Part shown: piece by piece, positions 17,945 through 28,123 of the stretch
Position numbering within the stretch: position 1 is the first letter of the stretch
Layout: every line of letters starts with the position of its first letter
Assembly: GCA_949283375.1 (NCBI GenBank)
Contig: CASDSM010000005.1
Coordinates: 121,600-185,599, forward strand
Reading direction: 5' to 3'
Origin: an uncultured Eubacteriales bacterium
Lineage (GTDB): Bacteria; Bacillota; Clostridia; Oscillospirales; Oscillospiraceae
Length of the DNA stretch: 64,000 bases
Made by a program: the position numbers and the translations under genes
The notes under the pieces: generated by a model
Seen by the model: only the letters and a program-made list of their open reading frames with translations
The model's database searches: none
Told to the model about the DNA's origin: nothing

Positions 17945-18340
17945 TCAGACACGTCTTCTCTTGGGAGGACGGCAGCCATTGTGGGGCACGGGGGTGACGT
18001 CCTTGATCAGGGTCACTTCCAGGCCCACGCCCTGCAGCGCGCGGATGGCGGCCTCACGGCCGGCGCCCGGGCCCTTGACGTACACCTCCACCGTCTTCAG
18101 GCCATGCTCCATGGCGGCCTTGGCGGCGGTCTCCGCGGCGGTCTGCGCGGCGAAGGGGGTGGACTTACGGGAACCACGGAAGCCCAGGCCACCGGAGGAG
18201 GCCCAGCTCAGGGCATTGCCCTGCAGGTCGGTGACGGTGACCATGGTGTTGTTGAAGGAAGAGCGGATATGCACAGCGCCCTTCTCCACGTTCTTGCGCT
18301 CGCGGCGGCGGCGAACGACTTTCTTAGTAGCTTTGGCCAT
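17945..18340 (-). CDS. rpsK: 30S ribosomal protein S11
   Basis: 131 residues with the conserved [17 protein letters not shown]-type strand, [15 protein letters not shown] and the C-terminal [18 protein letters not shown]. It forms part of the platform of the 30S subunit near the E site. It lies between rpsM and rpsD, spaced 16 and 25 bases. Confidence 0.98.
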   Translation of the reverse strand: MAKATKKVVRRRRERKNVEKGAVHIRSSFNNTMVTVTDLQGNALSWASSGGLGFRGSRKSTPFAAQTAAETAAKAAMEHGLKTVEVYVKGPGAGREAAIRALQGVGLEVTLIKDVTPVPHNGCRPPKRRRV

Positions 18341-18356
18341 TGTTCATATCCCTCCT

Positions 18357-18725
18357 TTACTTCTTCTTGTTGGCAATGGTCTTCTTCGGGCCCTTGCGGG
18401 TGCGGGCGTTCGTCTTGGAGCGCTGGCCGCGCACGGGCAGGCTCTTCTTATGGCGCAGGCCACGATAGGAGCCGATCTCAATGAGGCGCTTGATATCCAT
18501 AGCCACGTTACGGCGCAGGTCGCCTTCGACCATATACTGGTGGCCGATCACGTCGCGCAGGGCGGCCTCCTGGGCCTCAGTCAGGTCACGGACGCGGGTA
18601 TCGGGGTCGATCCCGGTCTGGGCGAGGATCTTCTGGGCGCTGGTGCGGCCGATGCCATAGATATAGGTCAGGCCGATCTCCACGCGCTTATCCTTGGGCA
18701 GGTCAATGCCGGCAATACGAGCCAT
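18357..18725 (-). CDS. rpsM: 30S ribosomal protein S13
   Basis: 122 residues. [20 protein letters not shown], the helix-two-turn-helix region [14 protein letters not shown], and the basic tail [17 protein letters not shown] are all standard. S13 sits in the head of the 30S subunit and contacts tRNA and the L5 bridge. 16 bases downstream of rpmJ. Confidence 0.98.
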   Translation of the reverse strand: MARIAGIDLPKDKRVEIGLTYIYGIGRTSAQKILAQTGIDPDTRVRDLTEAQEAALRDVIGHQYMVEGDLRRNVAMDIKRLIEIGSYRGLRHKKSLPVRGQRSKTNARTRKGPKKTIANKKK

Positions 18726-18741
18726 AAATCAATACACCTCC

Positions 18742-18855
18742 TTATCCTTGTCTCTGCTTGTGCTTGGGATTCGGGCAAATCACCATAACTCTGCCCTTGC
18801 GCTTAATGACCTTGCACTTTTCGCACATGGGCTTGACGGACGGTCTTACTTTCAT
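18742..18855 (-). CDS. rpmJ: 50S ribosomal protein L36
   Basis: 37 residues, too short for many ORF screens. [20 protein letters not shown] is followed by a second Cys and His in [13 protein letters not shown]: the C-C-C-H zinc ribbon of the ancestral zinc-binding L36. AGGAGG lies upstream. Position between infA and rpsM is canonical. Confidence 0.97.
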   Translation of the reverse strand: MKVRPSVKPMCEKCKVIKRKGRVMVICPNPKHKQRQG

Positions 18856-18936
18856 CGTCGTACCTCCTGTTTTGCTGCATGGGACCGTACCCTTGTCCAG
18901 AGGGCGTGTTCCCATGTCCCCGCCGGGCAGGCGGGC

Positions 18937-19155
18937 TTATTTGCTTCTCCAGGTAATCCGGCCGCGAGTCAGATCATAAGGGGACATCTGGACTGTCACC
19001 TTATCTCCCGGGAGGATCCTGATATAGTTCATCCGGAGCTTGCCGGAAATGTGGGCCAGGATGGTGTGGCCGCGTCCGATATCCACCAAAAAGGTGGTGT
19101 TGGGCAGGGCCTCTTTCACGATCCCTTCCAGCTCGATCATATCTTCTTTGGACAT
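18937..19155 (-). CDS. infA: Translation initiation factor IF-1
   Basis: 72 residues, the universal length. It is one OB fold with [20 protein letters not shown], and [20 protein letters not shown] near the end. IF-1 binds the A site of the 30S subunit during initiation. It lies between the KOW-domain gene and rpmJ. Confidence 0.98.
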   Translation of the reverse strand: MSKEDMIELEGIVKEALPNTTFLVDIGRGHTILAHISGKLRMNYIRILPGDKVTVQMSPYDLTRGRITWRSK

Positions 19156-19162
19156 GAGCGTT

Positions 19163-19474
19163 TTACCTCCTATGCGGAGTTCCCGTTTCGGGACCTTCCG
19201 GGGAATCTGAGTCGCGGAAGGCGGCCAATACAGCGCGCAGTTGCCTGTCGCTGACCGCTTCGCCTCTGTGCAGCCGTTCGGCTGCCGGATGTGCGCTGGT
19301 CCCTACGCAGCGGAGATGCCTCGGGTTCTTCCGCTTGGGCGTAGCCAGCTTTCTCCCCTTACCGTCGGCGACCAGGACGCGGTCCCCCTCGACCGCGAGG
19401 ACGAGGAAGAGGCGGCCCCGGTCATGCCCGGCCAGGGAGAGAACGATTTGTCTCGGGTGGATACTTACATTCAT
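19163..19474 (-). CDS. KOW-domain RNA-binding protein (L14e-like)
   Basis: 103 residues. The first ~50 residues form a KOW motif of the archaeal/eukaryal L14e/L6e kind ([20 protein letters not shown] followed by [14 protein letters not shown]). The remaining part is basic and Pro/His-rich ([18 protein letters not shown]). Genes of this sort are commonly found between map and infA in clostridia and are presumed to bind rRNA, but no firm function is known to me. The start overlaps the map stop region, so it is translationally coupled. Confidence 0.85.
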   Translation of the reverse strand: MNVSIHPRQIVLSLAGHDRGRLFLVLAVEGDRVLVADGKGRKLATPKRKNPRHLRCVGTSAHPAAERLHRGEAVSDRQLRAVLAAFRDSDSPEGPETGTPHRR

Positions 19475-19475
19475 A

Positions 19476-20294
19476 TCACTCTCCGCACCGGGTGAGGATC
19501 TCCGCCTCGCCGTCGGTGATGAGAATGGTATTTTCGTAATGGGCGGCCAGCTTGCCGTCCGCCGTCATGGGGACGACCCAGCCGTCCGGCATCCGGCGGT
19601 TGCGGATGCGCGCGCTGCCCTCGTTGACCATCGGCTCGATGCAGATGGCCATGTTGGGATACAGGCGCGGATTGCCGCCCAGGCGGCGCTCGGGCACGAA
19701 GTTGGGGACCTCCGGCGCCTCGTGGACGCTGCGGCCGATGCCGTGGCCGGTGTACTCCCGGACCAGGCTGTAGCCCGCGCCCTCGGCGCACTGCTGCACC
19801 GCGGCGGAGATGTCATGCACATGTCCGCCGGCGCGCGCCATGCGGTACCCGGCCCAGAAGGCCTGCTCCGTGGTCTCGATCAGCCGCCGCGCCTCGTCGG
19901 AAATCTCACCGCAGGCGAAGGTCGCGCAGCAATCGCCGTGATATCCGCCGACGGCCACGCCGTTGCGGTCAAGCTTATAGTCTCCCACGCAGGCGCCGAC
20001 GTCGATGGTCACGATGTCCCCCTCTTCCAGCCGGCGGTTGCCCGGCACGCCGTGGATGATCTCGTCGTTGACCGAGATGCACGCCGCGCCGCGGAAGCCG
20101 TAGAGGTGGTAGAAGGAGGGGTATCCGCCGTGACTGCGGATAAACTTGAAGATCTCGTGGTCGATCTCCCGGGTGGTGACGCCCGGGCGGACCAGGCTGC
20201 CGCCGAAGGCACGCGCCTCGGCCGTCAGCCGCCCCGCCCGGCGCATCAGCTCCACCTGATGGGGCGAGAGGATGGTGATGCGTTCTCCGGACAT
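19476..20294 (-). CDS. map: Methionine aminopeptidase, type I
   Basis: 272 residues. All five metal ligands of the pita-bread fold are present: Asp in VTIDVGACVGDYKLD (two), His in YTGHGIGRSVHEAP, Glu in MAICIEPMVNEG, and Glu in the last strand ITDGEAEILT. It removes the initiator Met from nascent chains. Two starts are possible: GTG at 20300, which overlaps the adk stop as GTGA, and ATG at 20294, two codons later, which I use. Downstream of adk as in most Firmicutes. Confidence 0.97.
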   Translation of the reverse strand: MSGERITILSPHQVELMRRAGRLTAEARAFGGSLVRPGVTTREIDHEIFKFIRSHGGYPSFYHLYGFRGAACISVNDEIIHGVPGNRRLEEGDIVTIDVGACVGDYKLDRNGVAVGGYHGDCCATFACGEISDEARRLIETTEQAFWAGYRMARAGGHVHDISAAVQQCAEGAGYSLVREYTGHGIGRSVHEAPEVPNFVPERRLGGNPRLYPNMAICIEPMVNEGSARIRNRRMPDGWVVPMTADGKLAAHYENTILITDGEAEILTRCGE

Positions 20295-20296
20295 GG

Positions 20297-20929
20297 TCAC
20301 TTGCCCAGGACGGCCATGATCGCCTCGTTGGTGGCCTGGATGGTGGGCTGGTTCGCCACCATCTTGAGCACGCCGCGGCGCTCATAGTAGCCCTTCAGGG
20401 GCTCGGTCTCGGCATGGTAGGTCGCCAGCCGCGCCCGCACCGTCTCCGGCTTGTCATCCTTGCGCTGGGTGAGGGGCTGACCGCACACGTCGCACACGCC
20501 CTCCACCTTGGGAGGAGCGGCGACCACATGATAGGTCGCGCCGCAGTTCAGGCAGGTCCGGCGGCCGGTCATCCGGCGCTCGATCTCCTCGTCGCTGATC
20601 TCGATGGAGATCACCGCGTCGAAGTGGATGCCGGCGGCCTCCAGGGCGTCCGCCTGGGCCAGCGTGCGGGGCACGCCGTCGAGAATATAGCCGTTCGCGC
20701 AGTCCGGCTCGGCCAGGCGCTCGGTGATCACGCCGATGATGACCTCATCGGGGACCAGGGCGCCGGCGTCCATATACTCCTTCGCCTTGAGCCCGATGGG
20801 GGTGCCGTTCTTCACGGCGGCGCGGAGGATATTGCCGGTGGAAATGGTGGGGATGTGCAGGGCACGGCTGATGATGTCAGCCTGCGTGCCCTTGCCGGCG
20901 CCGGGAGCGCCCAACAGAATCATCTTCAT
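20297..20929 (-). CDS. adk: Adenylate kinase, zinc-binding long form
   Basis: 210 residues. P-loop [12 protein letters not shown], the NMP-binding segment, [13 protein letters not shown], and a long LID with a zinc ribbon (CLNCGATYH ... CDVCG), typical of Gram-positive adenylate kinases. It interconverts ATP + AMP and 2 ADP in the cytoplasm. It starts 14 bases after secY and its stop overlaps the GTG of map. Confidence 0.98.
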   Translation of the reverse strand: MKMILLGAPGAGKGTQADIISRALHIPTISTGNILRAAVKNGTPIGLKAKEYMDAGALVPDEVIIGVITERLAEPDCANGYILDGVPRTLAQADALEAAGIHFDAVISIEISDEEIERRMTGRRTCLNCGATYHVVAAPPKVEGVCDVCGQPLTQRKDDKPETVRARLATYHAETEPLKGYYERRGVLKMVANQPTIQATNEAIMAVLGK

Positions 20930-20943
20930 CCTTTTCGCCCTCC

Positions 20944-22245
20944 TCAGTTCAGGAAGCCTTTGTAGTTGCGCATCAGCATCTGGGCCTCGAGCGCCTTCTG
21001 GGTTTCCAGGGCGACAGAGACCACGATGAGCACGGAGGTGCCGCCGATGGACAGCACGCTCATGTTGAGCAGGTTGCCGGTGACGATGGGCAGCAGGGCG
21101 ATGATGCCGAGGTAGATCGCGCCGAACATGGTGACCCGGTTGAGCACCCGCGCGAGGAACTCAGCAGTCGGCCGACCCGAGCGGAAGCCGGGGATGAAGC
21201 CGCCCTGCGCCTTGAGGTTGTTGGCCACCTCGATGGGGTTGAACTGGATGGTCGCGTAGAAGTAGCTGAACGCCACGATTAGCAGGACGTAGACCACAGC
21301 GTAGAAGACGCTGTCGGTGTCGAACGCCTGAATCACCGGAGAATCGGCCCACGCGGGGACAAAGGCGGCAATGGTCGCCGGGATGCTGGCGATGGTCTGC
21401 GCGAAAATGATCGGCATGACGCCGGCCATATTCACCTTCATCGGGATTTTGGAGGACTGGCCGCCATACTGCTTCCGGCCCACCACGCGCTTGGCGTACT
21501 GGACGGGAATGCGGCGCTCAGCACCGCTGATGAACACGACGAAGACTACCAGCACCAGCGCGCCGATCACGATGAGCGGGATCGCCCAGAGGGGGACCAC
21601 GATGCTCGAGGTGTCCGTCACGCCGTTGAGCCAGTTGGCGCCGCCGAGGTACATATAGTACACAGCGGTGGGGATGCGGGAGATAATGCCGGCAAAGAGC
21701 AGGATGGAGATGCCGTTGCCGATGCCAAACTCCGTGATCTGCTCGCCCAGCCACATCACGAAGACGGAGCCGGCGGTGAAGGTGATCACGATCACGATGG
21801 CCGCCCAGACGCTGGTCTCCGCGAGCAGGCTCTGGTTCCGGAGCAGGAAATAGTAGCCGAGGCCCTGCAGCAGGCCGATGGCCAGGGTGGTGTAGCGGGT
21901 GATGCGCTCGATCTTGCGCTTGCCCTCCTCACCGCCGTCACGGGCCAGCCGCTCCAGCGGCGGGATGGCCACCGTGAGCAGCTGGATGATGATGGAGGCG
22001 TTGATATAGGGCTGGATGGACAGGGCGAAGACGGTGCCCTGCCCGAACGCGCCGCCGCTCATCACGTTCATCAGGCCAAGGATGTTGGTCGAGGCCGCGT
22101 TGAAGTAGTTCTGGAGCTCGGCGGTGTTGATGAAGGGGACGGGGATGGAGTTGCCCAGCCGGAAAATCAGCAGGGCGAAGGCGACAAAGATGAGCTTACG
22201 GCGAAGCTCCTGGATCTTCCATGCATTGCGAATGGTCTCGAGCAC
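20944..22245 (-). CDS. secY: Protein translocase subunit SecY
   Basis: 433 residues with ten membrane helices, starting [18 protein letters not shown]. The signature regions are present: [19 protein letters not shown], and [22 protein letters not shown] before helix 9. It forms the channel with SecE and SecG for export and membrane insertion. Its ATG lies one base after the rplO stop. Confidence 0.98.
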   Translation of the reverse strand: MLETIRNAWKIQELRRKLIFVAFALLIFRLGNSIPVPFINTAELQNYFNAASTNILGLMNVMSGGAFGQGTVFALSIQPYINASIIIQLLTVAIPPLERLARDGGEEGKRKIERITRYTTLAIGLLQGLGYYFLLRNQSLLAETSVWAAIVIVITFTAGSVFVMWLGEQITEFGIGNGISILLFAGIISRIPTAVYYMYLGGANWLNGVTDTSSIVVPLWAIPLIVIGALVLVVFVVFISGAERRIPVQYAKRVVGRKQYGGQSSKIPMKVNMAGVMPIIFAQTIASIPATIAAFVPAWADSPVIQAFDTDSVFYAVVYVLLIVAFSYFYATIQFNPIEVANNLKAQGGFIPGFRSGRPTAEFLARVLNRVTMFGAIYLGIIALLPIVTGNLLNMSVLSIGGTSVLIVVSVALETQKALEAQMLMRNYKGFLN

Positions 22246-22246
22246 T

Positions 22247-22687
22247 TTAGATCACCTCTGCCTTTCCTCCCGCGGCCTCAATCTTTTCCTTCGCAGAAGC
22301 GGAGAAAGCGTTCACCTGCACGGTCAGCTTCTTGGTCAGCTCGCCGTTGCCAAGGATCTTCACGCCGTACTTGCAGTTGCTCACCAAGCCGGCCTCCATG
22401 ATGTCGCGCACGGTGACGGTCGCGCCGTCCTCGAAGCGCTCGAGCGCGGAGACGTTGATGGCGTCCAGGGGCTTAGCAAAGATGTTGTGGAAGCCGCGCT
22501 TGGGCAGGCGGCGGGACAGCGGCATCTGGCCGCCCTCGAAGCCGATGCGCACCTTGCCGCCGGAGCGGGCCTTCTGGCCCTTGTGACCACGACCGGCGGT
22601 CTTGCCGTTGCCGGTGCCGTGGCCGCGGCCCTTGCGCTTGGGGGCCTGGGTCGCACCCGGCGCGGGAGACAGGTCATGCAGATTCAT
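22247..22687 (-). CDS. rplO: 50S ribosomal protein L15
   Basis: 146 residues. [20 protein letters not shown] and the Gly-rich [20 protein letters not shown] are the L15 hallmark; the C-terminal domain ends in [13 protein letters not shown]. Of two nearby ATGs I use the second (22687), because AGGAGG is 10 bases from it and only one base from the first. L15 is a late-assembly protein of the large subunit. Confidence 0.97.
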   Translation of the reverse strand: MNLHDLSPAPGATQAPKRKGRGHGTGNGKTAGRGHKGQKARSGGKVRIGFEGGQMPLSRRLPKRGFHNIFAKPLDAINVSALERFEDGATVTVRDIMEAGLVSNCKYGVKILGNGELTKKLTVQVNAFSASAKEKIEAAGGKAEVI

Positions 22688-22702
22688 AATCGACATACCT
22701 CC

Positions 22703-22882
22703 TTATTCAGCTTCGGAAACCTGGCAGAGGTAACCGATTTGGGCGAGCTTGCCCGCCGTCTGCGCGTTGTCCGGCTGGACGGTGGTGTCGCCGATCTTGC
22801 GCAGGCCCAGGGAGGCCGCCGTGTCCTTATGCTTCTGGAGCCGGCCGTTCAGGCTCTTGACCAGAGTGATTTTCTTCGCCAT
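22703..22882 (-). CDS. rpmD: 50S ribosomal protein L30
   Basis: 59 residues. MAKKITLVKSLNGRLQKHKD and SLGLRKIGDTTVQPD match L30, and the length is standard. It lies between rpsE and rplO. The C-terminus (YLCQVSEAE) is ordinary. Confidence 0.97.
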   Translation of the reverse strand: MAKKITLVKSLNGRLQKHKDTAASLGLRKIGDTTVQPDNAQTAGKLAQIGYLCQVSEAE

Positions 22883-22896
22883 GGTAACGACCCTCC

Positions 22897-23391
22897 TTAC
22901 AGCTCTTCCACGGACTTGCCGCGGGTGGCCGCGACCTGCTCAGGGGTGCGCAGGCTCTTGAGGCCCTCAAAGGTGGAGGCGACCACGTTCTGCGGGTTGT
23001 GGGAGCGCAGGCACTTGGTACGGATGTCCTTGATGCCGACGGCCTCCATCACAGCACGCACCGGGCCGCCGGCAATGACGCCGGTGCCGTCGGGGGCGGG
23101 CTTGAGGAGCACGGAGCCGGCGCCGAACTTGCCGACCACCTCGTGGGGGATGGTGGTCCCCTGGAGAGAGACGTCGATCATGTTCTTCTTGGCATCCTCA
23201 ATGCCCTTGCGGATCGCCTCGGGCACCTCGGCGGCCTTGCCAAGGCCGTAACCGACCTTGCCCTTGCCGTCGCCGACCACCATCAGGGCGGAGAACTTGA
23301 AGATTCGGCCGCCCTTGACCGTCTTGCTGACGCGGTTGAGGTAGACGAGCTTCTCGATATACTCGCTCTGCGGTTTCTCAAATCTGGGCAT
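22897..23391 (-). CDS. rpsE: 30S ribosomal protein S5
   Basis: 164 residues. N-terminal double-stranded-RNA-binding domain ([39 protein letters not shown]) and C-terminal domain with [21 protein letters not shown]5 guards decoding accuracy, and its N-terminal loop is the site of spectinomycin-resistance mutations in other species. Confidence 0.98.
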   Translation of the reverse strand: MPRFEKPQSEYIEKLVYLNRVSKTVKGGRIFKFSALMVVGDGKGKVGYGLGKAAEVPEAIRKGIEDAKKNMIDVSLQGTTIPHEVVGKFGAGSVLLKPAPDGTGVIAGGPVRAVMEAVGIKDIRTKCLRSHNPQNVVASTFEGLKSLRTPEQVAATRGKSVEEL

Positions 23392-23409
23392 GTTCTTTCC
23401 TCCTCCTCA

Positions 23410-23769
23410 TCAGAACTGCAGGCCGCCCTCGCGGGCGCCCTCGGCCAGGGCCTTGACGCGGCCGTGGTACAGGTAGCCGCCGCGGTCAAAGACCACAGCC
23501 TCGATGCCGGCGGCCTTGGCACGCTCGGCAACCATCAGGCCGACCTTCTTGGCCGCCTCGACGTTGCCGCCGTGGCCCTCAAAGCCCTTCTCGAGGGAGG
23601 AAGCGGAGACCAGGGTGACGCCCTTGGTGTCGTCGATCACCTGAGCATAGATGTTGGTCTCGCTGCGGAACACGTTCAGACGGGGTCTCTCGGGGGTGCC
23701 GGAGATCTTAGAGCGGACACGCTTATGACGCTTGAGGCGCTGCGCGTTGGTATTGGGTCTGTGAATCAT
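23410..23769 (-). CDS. rplR: 50S ribosomal protein L18
   Basis: 119 residues: basic N-terminus [20 protein letters not shown], then [16 protein letters not shown] and [20 protein letters not shown]. It binds 5S rRNA with L5. Normal position between rplF and rpsE. Confidence 0.98.
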   Translation of the reverse strand: MIHRPNTNAQRLKRHKRVRSKISGTPERPRLNVFRSETNIYAQVIDDTKGVTLVSASSLEKGFEGHGGNVEAAKKVGLMVAERAKAAGIEAVVFDRGGYLYHGRVKALAEGAREGGLQF

Positions 23770-23783
23770 TTAGGCACACCTCC

Positions 23784-24332
23784 TTACTTCTTCTTGGCGC
23801 CGGTCTTGCCTTCCTTGCGGCGGATGACTTCGTCGGCGTACTTGATGCCCTTGCCCTTATAGGGCTCAGGCGGACGGATCTCGCGGATGCGGGCGGCCAC
23901 CTGGCCGACCAGCTCCTTATCGCAGCCCTTGACCACGATCTTGTTCGGCGCGGGGCACTCAAGCGTGATCCCCTCCACCGGCTCAACATTCACCGGATGG
24001 GAGTAGCCGACATTGAGCTGGAGCTCCTTGCCCTGCATGGCGACACGGTAGCCGATGCCGTTGACGTCCAGATCCTTCTGGAATCCCTTGGTCACCCCGA
24101 CGACCATGTTGTGGACGATCGCGCGGACCATCCCGTGGCAGGCGCGGTTCTCCTTGCTGTCGTTCGGGCGGGTGCAGTGGATCACATTCCCCTCCTGGGC
24201 GACCGTGATGTTGGTGGGGAACTGACGGGTGAGCTCGCCCAGGGGGCCCTTGACGGTGATGACATTGCCCTCGGCGATGGTGACGGTGACACCGGCGGGA
24301 ACATCAATGGGCATTCTGCCAATTCGAGACAT
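23784..24332 (-). CDS. rplF: 50S ribosomal protein L6
   Basis: 182 residues in two repeated domains. [17 protein letters not shown] begins the first. The C-terminal signature region [18 protein letters not shown] is complete. L6 contacts the sarcin-ricin loop region. Ends in a Lys-rich tail. Confidence 0.98.
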   Translation of the reverse strand: MSRIGRMPIDVPAGVTVTIAEGNVITVKGPLGELTRQFPTNITVAQEGNVIHCTRPNDSKENRACHGMVRAIVHNMVVGVTKGFQKDLDVNGIGYRVAMQGKELQLNVGYSHPVNVEPVEGITLECPAPNKIVVKGCDKELVGQVAARIREIRPPEPYKGKGIKYADEVIRRKEGKTGAKKK

Positions 24333-24346
24333 GTTCTGTTCCCTCC

Positions 24347-24742
24347 TTACCAGACGAACGCAAGGACCTCGCCGCCGACGTGGGCCGCGCGCGCGGCTTT
24401 GTCGGTCATGACGCCCTTGGAGGTGGATACGATGGCGATGCCCAGGCCGTGCAGGACGCGGGGCAGCTCGTCGGCGCCGGCGTAGACGCGCAGGCCGGGC
24501 TTGGAGACGCGGCGCAGGCCGGTCAGGGCCTTGTCGTTGCCGTTGTACTTCAGGGTGATGCGGATGATCCCCTGGGTGCCGTCGTCGATGAGCTGGAAGT
24601 TCTTGATATAGCCCTCGTCGAGCAGGATCTGGGCGATGGACTTCTTCATGTTGGACGCGGGGACATCGACGGTGGTATGCTTGGCTGCGTTGGCATTGCG
24701 GATGCGGGTGAGCATATCAGCAATGGGATCGGTGATGTGCAT
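24347..24742 (-). CDS. rpsH: 30S ribosomal protein S8
   Basis: 131 residues. [20 protein letters not shown] and the C-terminal [20 protein letters not shown] are conserved. S8 binds helix 21 of 16S rRNA and in E. coli represses the spc operon. Here an unusually long and structured 167-base spacer precedes it, and a good ribosome site (AAGGAGGT) lies just before the ATG. Confidence 0.98.
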   Translation of the reverse strand: MHITDPIADMLTRIRNANAAKHTTVDVPASNMKKSIAQILLDEGYIKNFQLIDDGTQGIIRITLKYNGNDKALTGLRRVSKPGLRVYAGADELPRVLHGLGIAIVSTSKGVMTDKAARAAHVGGEVLAFVW

Positions 24743-24909
24743 ACGGATGGACCTCCTTCAATAAAGGTTACAGGCGGGCGTTCGCTCCGCCTGTCAAGGC
24801 GTCAGGGTATCAGGGGAACGCAGGCCGAAGGCGTCCGGCCCCGGCAGGGTATTCCCATGACTTCTGACGCCGGTTTGACAGCGTCGCTCCGGCGGGAGCC
24901 TCCGGGCAG
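24743..24909 (-). ncRNA. Candidate structured cis-regulatory RNA between rpsN and rpsH
   Basis: 167 bases without a gene, inside an operon where most spacers are 12-25 bases. CTGTCAAGGCGTCAG (24791-24805) pairs along its whole length with 24864-24881, with only a 3-base bulge. Inside this stem GGGAA/TTCCC (24814-24818 with 24852-24856) and GGCCG/CGGCC (24823-24827 with 24836-24840) nest. Next to the rpsH ribosome site, ACAGGCGG/CCGCCTGT (24770-24777 with 24787-24794) forms a hairpin that shares four bases with the long stem, so the two are mutually exclusive. Candidate ribosomal-protein or other switch; no known family recognised. Confidence 0.5.
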
Positions 24910-25095
24910 TTACCAGGAGGCCTTCTTCACACCGGGGATCTGGCCCTTATAGGCCAGCTCACGGAAGCAGATACGGCAGATGCCGTAGTCACGCAGATAG
25001 GCGTGCGGACGGCCGCACAGCTTGCAGCGGTTGTAGCGGCGGGTGGAAAACTTGGGGGTGCGCTGCTGCTTGAGCTTCATAGAAGTCTTTGCCAT
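24910..25095 (-). CDS. rpsN: 30S ribosomal protein S14, zinc-binding type
   Basis: 61 residues, the short type Z form. Zinc ligands are in [20 protein letters not shown], followed by [18 protein letters not shown]. It lies between rplE and rpsH as in Gram-positives. Confidence 0.98.
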   Translation of the reverse strand: MAKTSMKLKQQRTPKFSTRRYNRCKLCGRPHAYLRDYGICRICFRELAYKGQIPGVKKASW

Positions 25096-25111
25096 GTTCT
25101 GTTCTCCTCCC

Positions 25112-25651
25112 TTACTTGGCGAACGGAGCGCCCAGCAGGGTGAGCAGCTCGCGGGCCTCTTCGTCCGTCTTGGCGGTGGTGACCATCACGATGTCCATGC
25201 CGCGGATCTTGTCGATCTTGTCGTACTCGATCTCGGGGAAGATCAGCTGCTCCTTCACGCCGAGGGCATAGTTGCCGCGGCCGTCGAAGGAGTCGGCGCT
25301 GATGCCGCGGAAGTCACGCACGCGGGGCAGGGCGATGTTGAACAGGCGGTCGAGGAACTCCCACATCTTGTCCTGACGCAGAGTGACTTTCGCGCCGATG
25401 GGCATGCCCTCACGCAGCTTGAAGTTGGCCACGCTCTTCTTGGCCTTGCAGACCACGGCTCTCTGGCCGGTGATGGTGGAGAGGTCGCGCACCACGTTGT
25501 CGAGCACCTTGGGGTTCTCGCGGCCCTCGCTGCAGCCGACGTTGACCACGATCTTGTCCAGACGGGGGATCTCCATCACGGACTTGTAGCCGAACTTCTG
25601 CATCAGAGCGGGAGCGACTTCCTGATTGTACTTATCCTTCAAAGTAGGCAT
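25112..25651 (-). CDS. rplE: 50S ribosomal protein L5
   Basis: 179 residues. [20 protein letters not shown], the conserved [13 protein letters not shown], and [15 protein letters not shown], plus [18 protein letters not shown] near the end. L5 binds 5S rRNA and bridges to S13. Confidence 0.98.
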   Translation of the reverse strand: MPTLKDKYNQEVAPALMQKFGYKSVMEIPRLDKIVVNVGCSEGRENPKVLDNVVRDLSTITGQRAVVCKAKKSVANFKLREGMPIGAKVTLRQDKMWEFLDRLFNIALPRVRDFRGISADSFDGRGNYALGVKEQLIFPEIEYDKIDKIRGMDIVMVTTAKTDEEARELLTLLGAPFAK

Positions 25652-25671
25652 TTCAGTCTTACGCTCCTTTC

Positions 25672-25986
25672 TCAGATTTCAGCGCCGCACTTCTTGCAGA
25701 TGCGGACCTTCTTGCCGTCCACGATCTTGCTGGCGGCCTTGGTGGGCTTGCCGCACTTGGGGCACACGCGCATCACCTTGCAGGCGTAGATCGGGCAGCT
25801 CTTCTTGACAATGCCGGACTCCTCGCCCTGCTTGCGCGCCTTCTGGTGGCGGAAGCAGACGTTGATGCCCTCGACGATGACCTTGCTCTCCTTGGGCATG
25901 ACGGCAATGACCTCGCCGGTCTTGCCCTTGTCCTTGCCGGAGAGGACGATCACCTTGTCGCCCTTCTTGATGTTCATTCTTTTCAT
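25672..25986 (-). CDS. rplX: 50S ribosomal protein L24
   Basis: 104 residues. The KOW motif [20 protein letters not shown] lies at the N-terminus. The C-terminal half holds two CxxC pairs ([13 protein letters not shown] ... CKKCG), the zinc-ribbon-like tail common in clostridial L24. L24 starts 50S assembly. Confidence 0.97.
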   Translation of the reverse strand: MKRMNIKKGDKVIVLSGKDKGKTGEVIAVMPKESKVIVEGINVCFRHQKARKQGEESGIVKKSCPIYACKVMRVCPKCGKPTKAASKIVDGKKVRICKKCGAEI

Positions 25987-25999
25987 CTCGTCGCCCTCC

Positions 26000-26368
26000 T
26001 TAAATCACTTCGGGAGCCAGAGACAGGATACGCAGATAGTCCTTATCACGAAGCTCGCGGGCCACCGGGCCAAAGATGCGGGTGCCCTGGGGGGTCTTGT
26101 CGTCCTTGATGATGACGGCGGCATTCTCGTCGAAGCGGACATAGGAGCCGTCGGCACGGCGGACGCCGAAGGCGGAGCGGACGATGACGGCCTTGACCAC
26201 GTCGCCCTTCTTCACCTGGCCGCCCGGGGCGGCCTTGCGGACGGAGGCTACGACCACGTCGCCGATGTTGCCGTACTTGCGGCGGGAGCCGCCGAGGACA
26301 CGGATGGTCTTGAGGACCTTGGCGCCGGTATTGTCAGCAACCTTCAGCAGAGTTTCTTCCTGGATCAT
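26000..26368 (-). CDS. rplN: 50S ribosomal protein L14
   Basis: 122 residues. [20 protein letters not shown] and the signature [20 protein letters not shown] are intact, as is [19 protein letters not shown]. It sits at the subunit interface. Confidence 0.98.
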   Translation of the reverse strand: MIQEETLLKVADNTGAKVLKTIRVLGGSRRKYGNIGDVVVASVRKAAPGGQVKKGDVVKAVIVRSAFGVRRADGSYVRFDENAAVIIKDDKTPQGTRIFGPVARELRDKDYLRILSLAPEVI

Positions 26369-26382
26369 CTATCGGCACCTCC

Positions 26383-26640
26383 TTACTTCGCCTTTTCGAT
26401 GATCTCGACCAGTCTCCAGCGCTTGTCGTGGGAGAGGGGACGAGTCTCCATGACGCGCACGCGGTCGCCGACGTGGCAGACGTTGTTCTCGTCATGGGCC
26501 TTGAGCTTGTAGGTTCTCTTGACGATCTTCTTGTAGAGCGGATGGGCCACACGGTCGGCGACGGCCACGACGATCGTCTTATCCATCTTGTCGGAAACGA
26601 CCAGGCCGACTCTGGTCTTGCGGGAAGAAGTTCTTTCCAT
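26383..26640 (-). CDS. rpsQ: 30S ribosomal protein S17
   Basis: 85 residues, OB fold. [20 protein letters not shown] and [20 protein letters not shown] are conserved, ending [13 protein letters not shown]. Early-binding 5'-domain protein. Confidence 0.98.
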   Translation of the reverse strand: MERTSSRKTRVGLVVSDKMDKTIVVAVADRVAHPLYKKIVKRTYKLKAHDENNVCHVGDRVRVMETRPLSHDKRWRLVEIIEKAK

Positions 26641-26654
26641 CTTGCAGTTCCTCC

Positions 26655-26846
26655 TTAGTCAGCGGCCTTTTCGCGGATGATGGTCTTCACGCGGGCGATG
26701 TCGCGCTTGACGTCGACCAGCTTCTGCGGGTTATCCAGCTGGTTGGTGGCGTGCTGAAAGCGCAGGTTGAACAGTTCCTTCTTCAGCTCCATCAGCTTCT
26801 TCTCCAGCTCGGAAGCGGACATGGCGCGGATCTCTTTGGCCTTCAT
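26655..26846 (-). CDS. rpmC: 50S ribosomal protein L29
   Basis: 63 residues, two helices: [20 protein letters not shown] and [18 protein letters not shown]. Its ATG overlaps the rplP stop by one base (TAATG), so the two are translationally coupled. Confidence 0.98.
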   Translation of the reverse strand: MKAKEIRAMSASELEKKLMELKKELFNLRFQHATNQLDNPQKLVDVKRDIARVKTIIREKAAD

Positions 26847-27277
26847 TACGCTTCACCACCTTCCTGGGGGACTTCTTTCTTCACGATCTTGGTCTGGATC
26901 GGCAGCTTGTGGGAGGCCAGGCGCAGCGCCTCGCGGGCGACGGCCTCGGGCACGCCGGAGATCTCAAACATCACGCGGCCGGGCTTGACAACGGCGACCC
27001 AGTACTCCGGGGAGCCCTTACCTTTACCCATACGGGAGCCGGCAGCCTGCTGGGTGACCGGCTTGTCGGGGAAGATCTTGATCCAGACCTTGCCGCCACG
27101 CTTGGTGTAGCGGGTCATGGCGATACGGGCCGCCTCGATCTGGTTGGACTTGATCCAGGCGGGCTCGAGGGCCTGCAGGCCGAACTCGCCGTAGGTGATG
27201 GTGTTGCCGCGGGAAGCCTTACCGGTCATGCGGCCGCGCTGTACTCTGCGGTACTTTACTCTCTTAGGCAGAAGCAT
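26846..27277 (-). CDS. rplP: 50S ribosomal protein L16
   Basis: 143 residues. [40 protein letters not shown] and [20 protein letters not shown] match L16. It helps shape the peptidyl-transferase centre. Its ATG overlaps the rpsC stop by one base (TGATG). Confidence 0.98.
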   Translation of the reverse strand: MLLPKRVKYRRVQRGRMTGKASRGNTITYGEFGLQALEPAWIKSNQIEAARIAMTRYTKRGGKVWIKIFPDKPVTQQAAGSRMGKGKGSPEYWVAVVKPGRVMFEISGVPEAVAREALRLASHKLPIQTKIVKKEVPQEGGEA

Positions 27278-28110
27278 CAGCGGTTGCCTCCTTCCTTACG
27301 GGGCGCGCCGCCGCTGGCACGGTCGCGGTTAAAACCGCCGCCGGCGGGACGGCCGTCCCGGTTGCGATTGAAGCTGCCGTTGCCTCCGCGGCGGCCATCC
27401 CGGCGGCGGGGCCGGTCGGAGCGCTCGCGATAGGGCTTGGACAGGTCGATGGTGCGGGGGGTGGTGCGCAGGGTCTGGCTCAGGATCTCGCCCTTGTAGA
27501 CCCAGACCTTGACACCGATGCGGCCGTAGGTGGTCGCAGCCTCGGCGAAGCCGTACTCGATGTCGGCGCGCAGCGTCTGCAGGGGGATGGTGCCCTCATG
27601 ATAGTGCTCGCTGCGGGCGATCTCCGCGCCGCCCAGACGGCCGGACACGCAGACCTTGATGCCCTTGGCGCCGGCACGCATGGCGTTGCTGATGCCCTTC
27701 TTCATGGCCCGACGGAAGGAGATACGCTTCTCGAGCTGCTGGGCGATGTTCTCAGCGACCAGCTGGGCGTTCATGTCGATCTCGCCGCGCTTGACCTCCA
27801 CGATGGACAGCTGCACGGTCTTGCCGATCATCTTCTCCAGCTCCTTGCGGATGCGCTCAACCTCGGTGGCGTCCTTGCCGATCACCATGCCGGGGCGGGC
27901 GCAGTGGAGGTAGATGCGCACCTTGGCGTTGTCGCGCTCGATCTCGATGCGGGGCACGCCGGCGCTGTAGAGCGTTTTCTTCAGGTACTTGCGGATCTTC
28001 TGATCCTCAACGATCAGGTCGCCCACCTTCTCGTTGCGGGCATACCAGCGGGAGTCCCAGTCCTTGATGACACCCACGCGGAAGCCGTGGGGATTCACTT
28101 TCTGACCCAT
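27277..28110 (-). CDS. rpsC: 30S ribosomal protein S3 with long Arg/Gly/Asn-rich tail
   Basis: 277 residues, about 50-60 longer than usual. Residues 1-~215 are ordinary S3: [20 protein letters not shown], the KH domain region [18 protein letters not shown], and [11 protein letters not shown]. From about 225 a low-complexity tail rich in Arg, Gly, Asn and Asp ([27 protein letters not shown]) follows, probably disordered and RNA-binding. S3 lines the mRNA entry channel. Confidence 0.97.
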   Translation of the reverse strand: MGQKVNPHGFRVGVIKDWDSRWYARNEKVGDLIVEDQKIRKYLKKTLYSAGVPRIEIERDNAKVRIYLHCARPGMVIGKDATEVERIRKELEKMIGKTVQLSIVEVKRGEIDMNAQLVAENIAQQLEKRISFRRAMKKGISNAMRAGAKGIKVCVSGRLGGAEIARSEHYHEGTIPLQTLRADIEYGFAEAATTYGRIGVKVWVYKGEILSQTLRTTPRTIDLSKPYRERSDRPRRRDGRRGGNGSFNRNRDGRPAGGGFNRDRASGGAPRKEGGNR

Positions 28111-28123
28111 AAATCTTCCCTCC

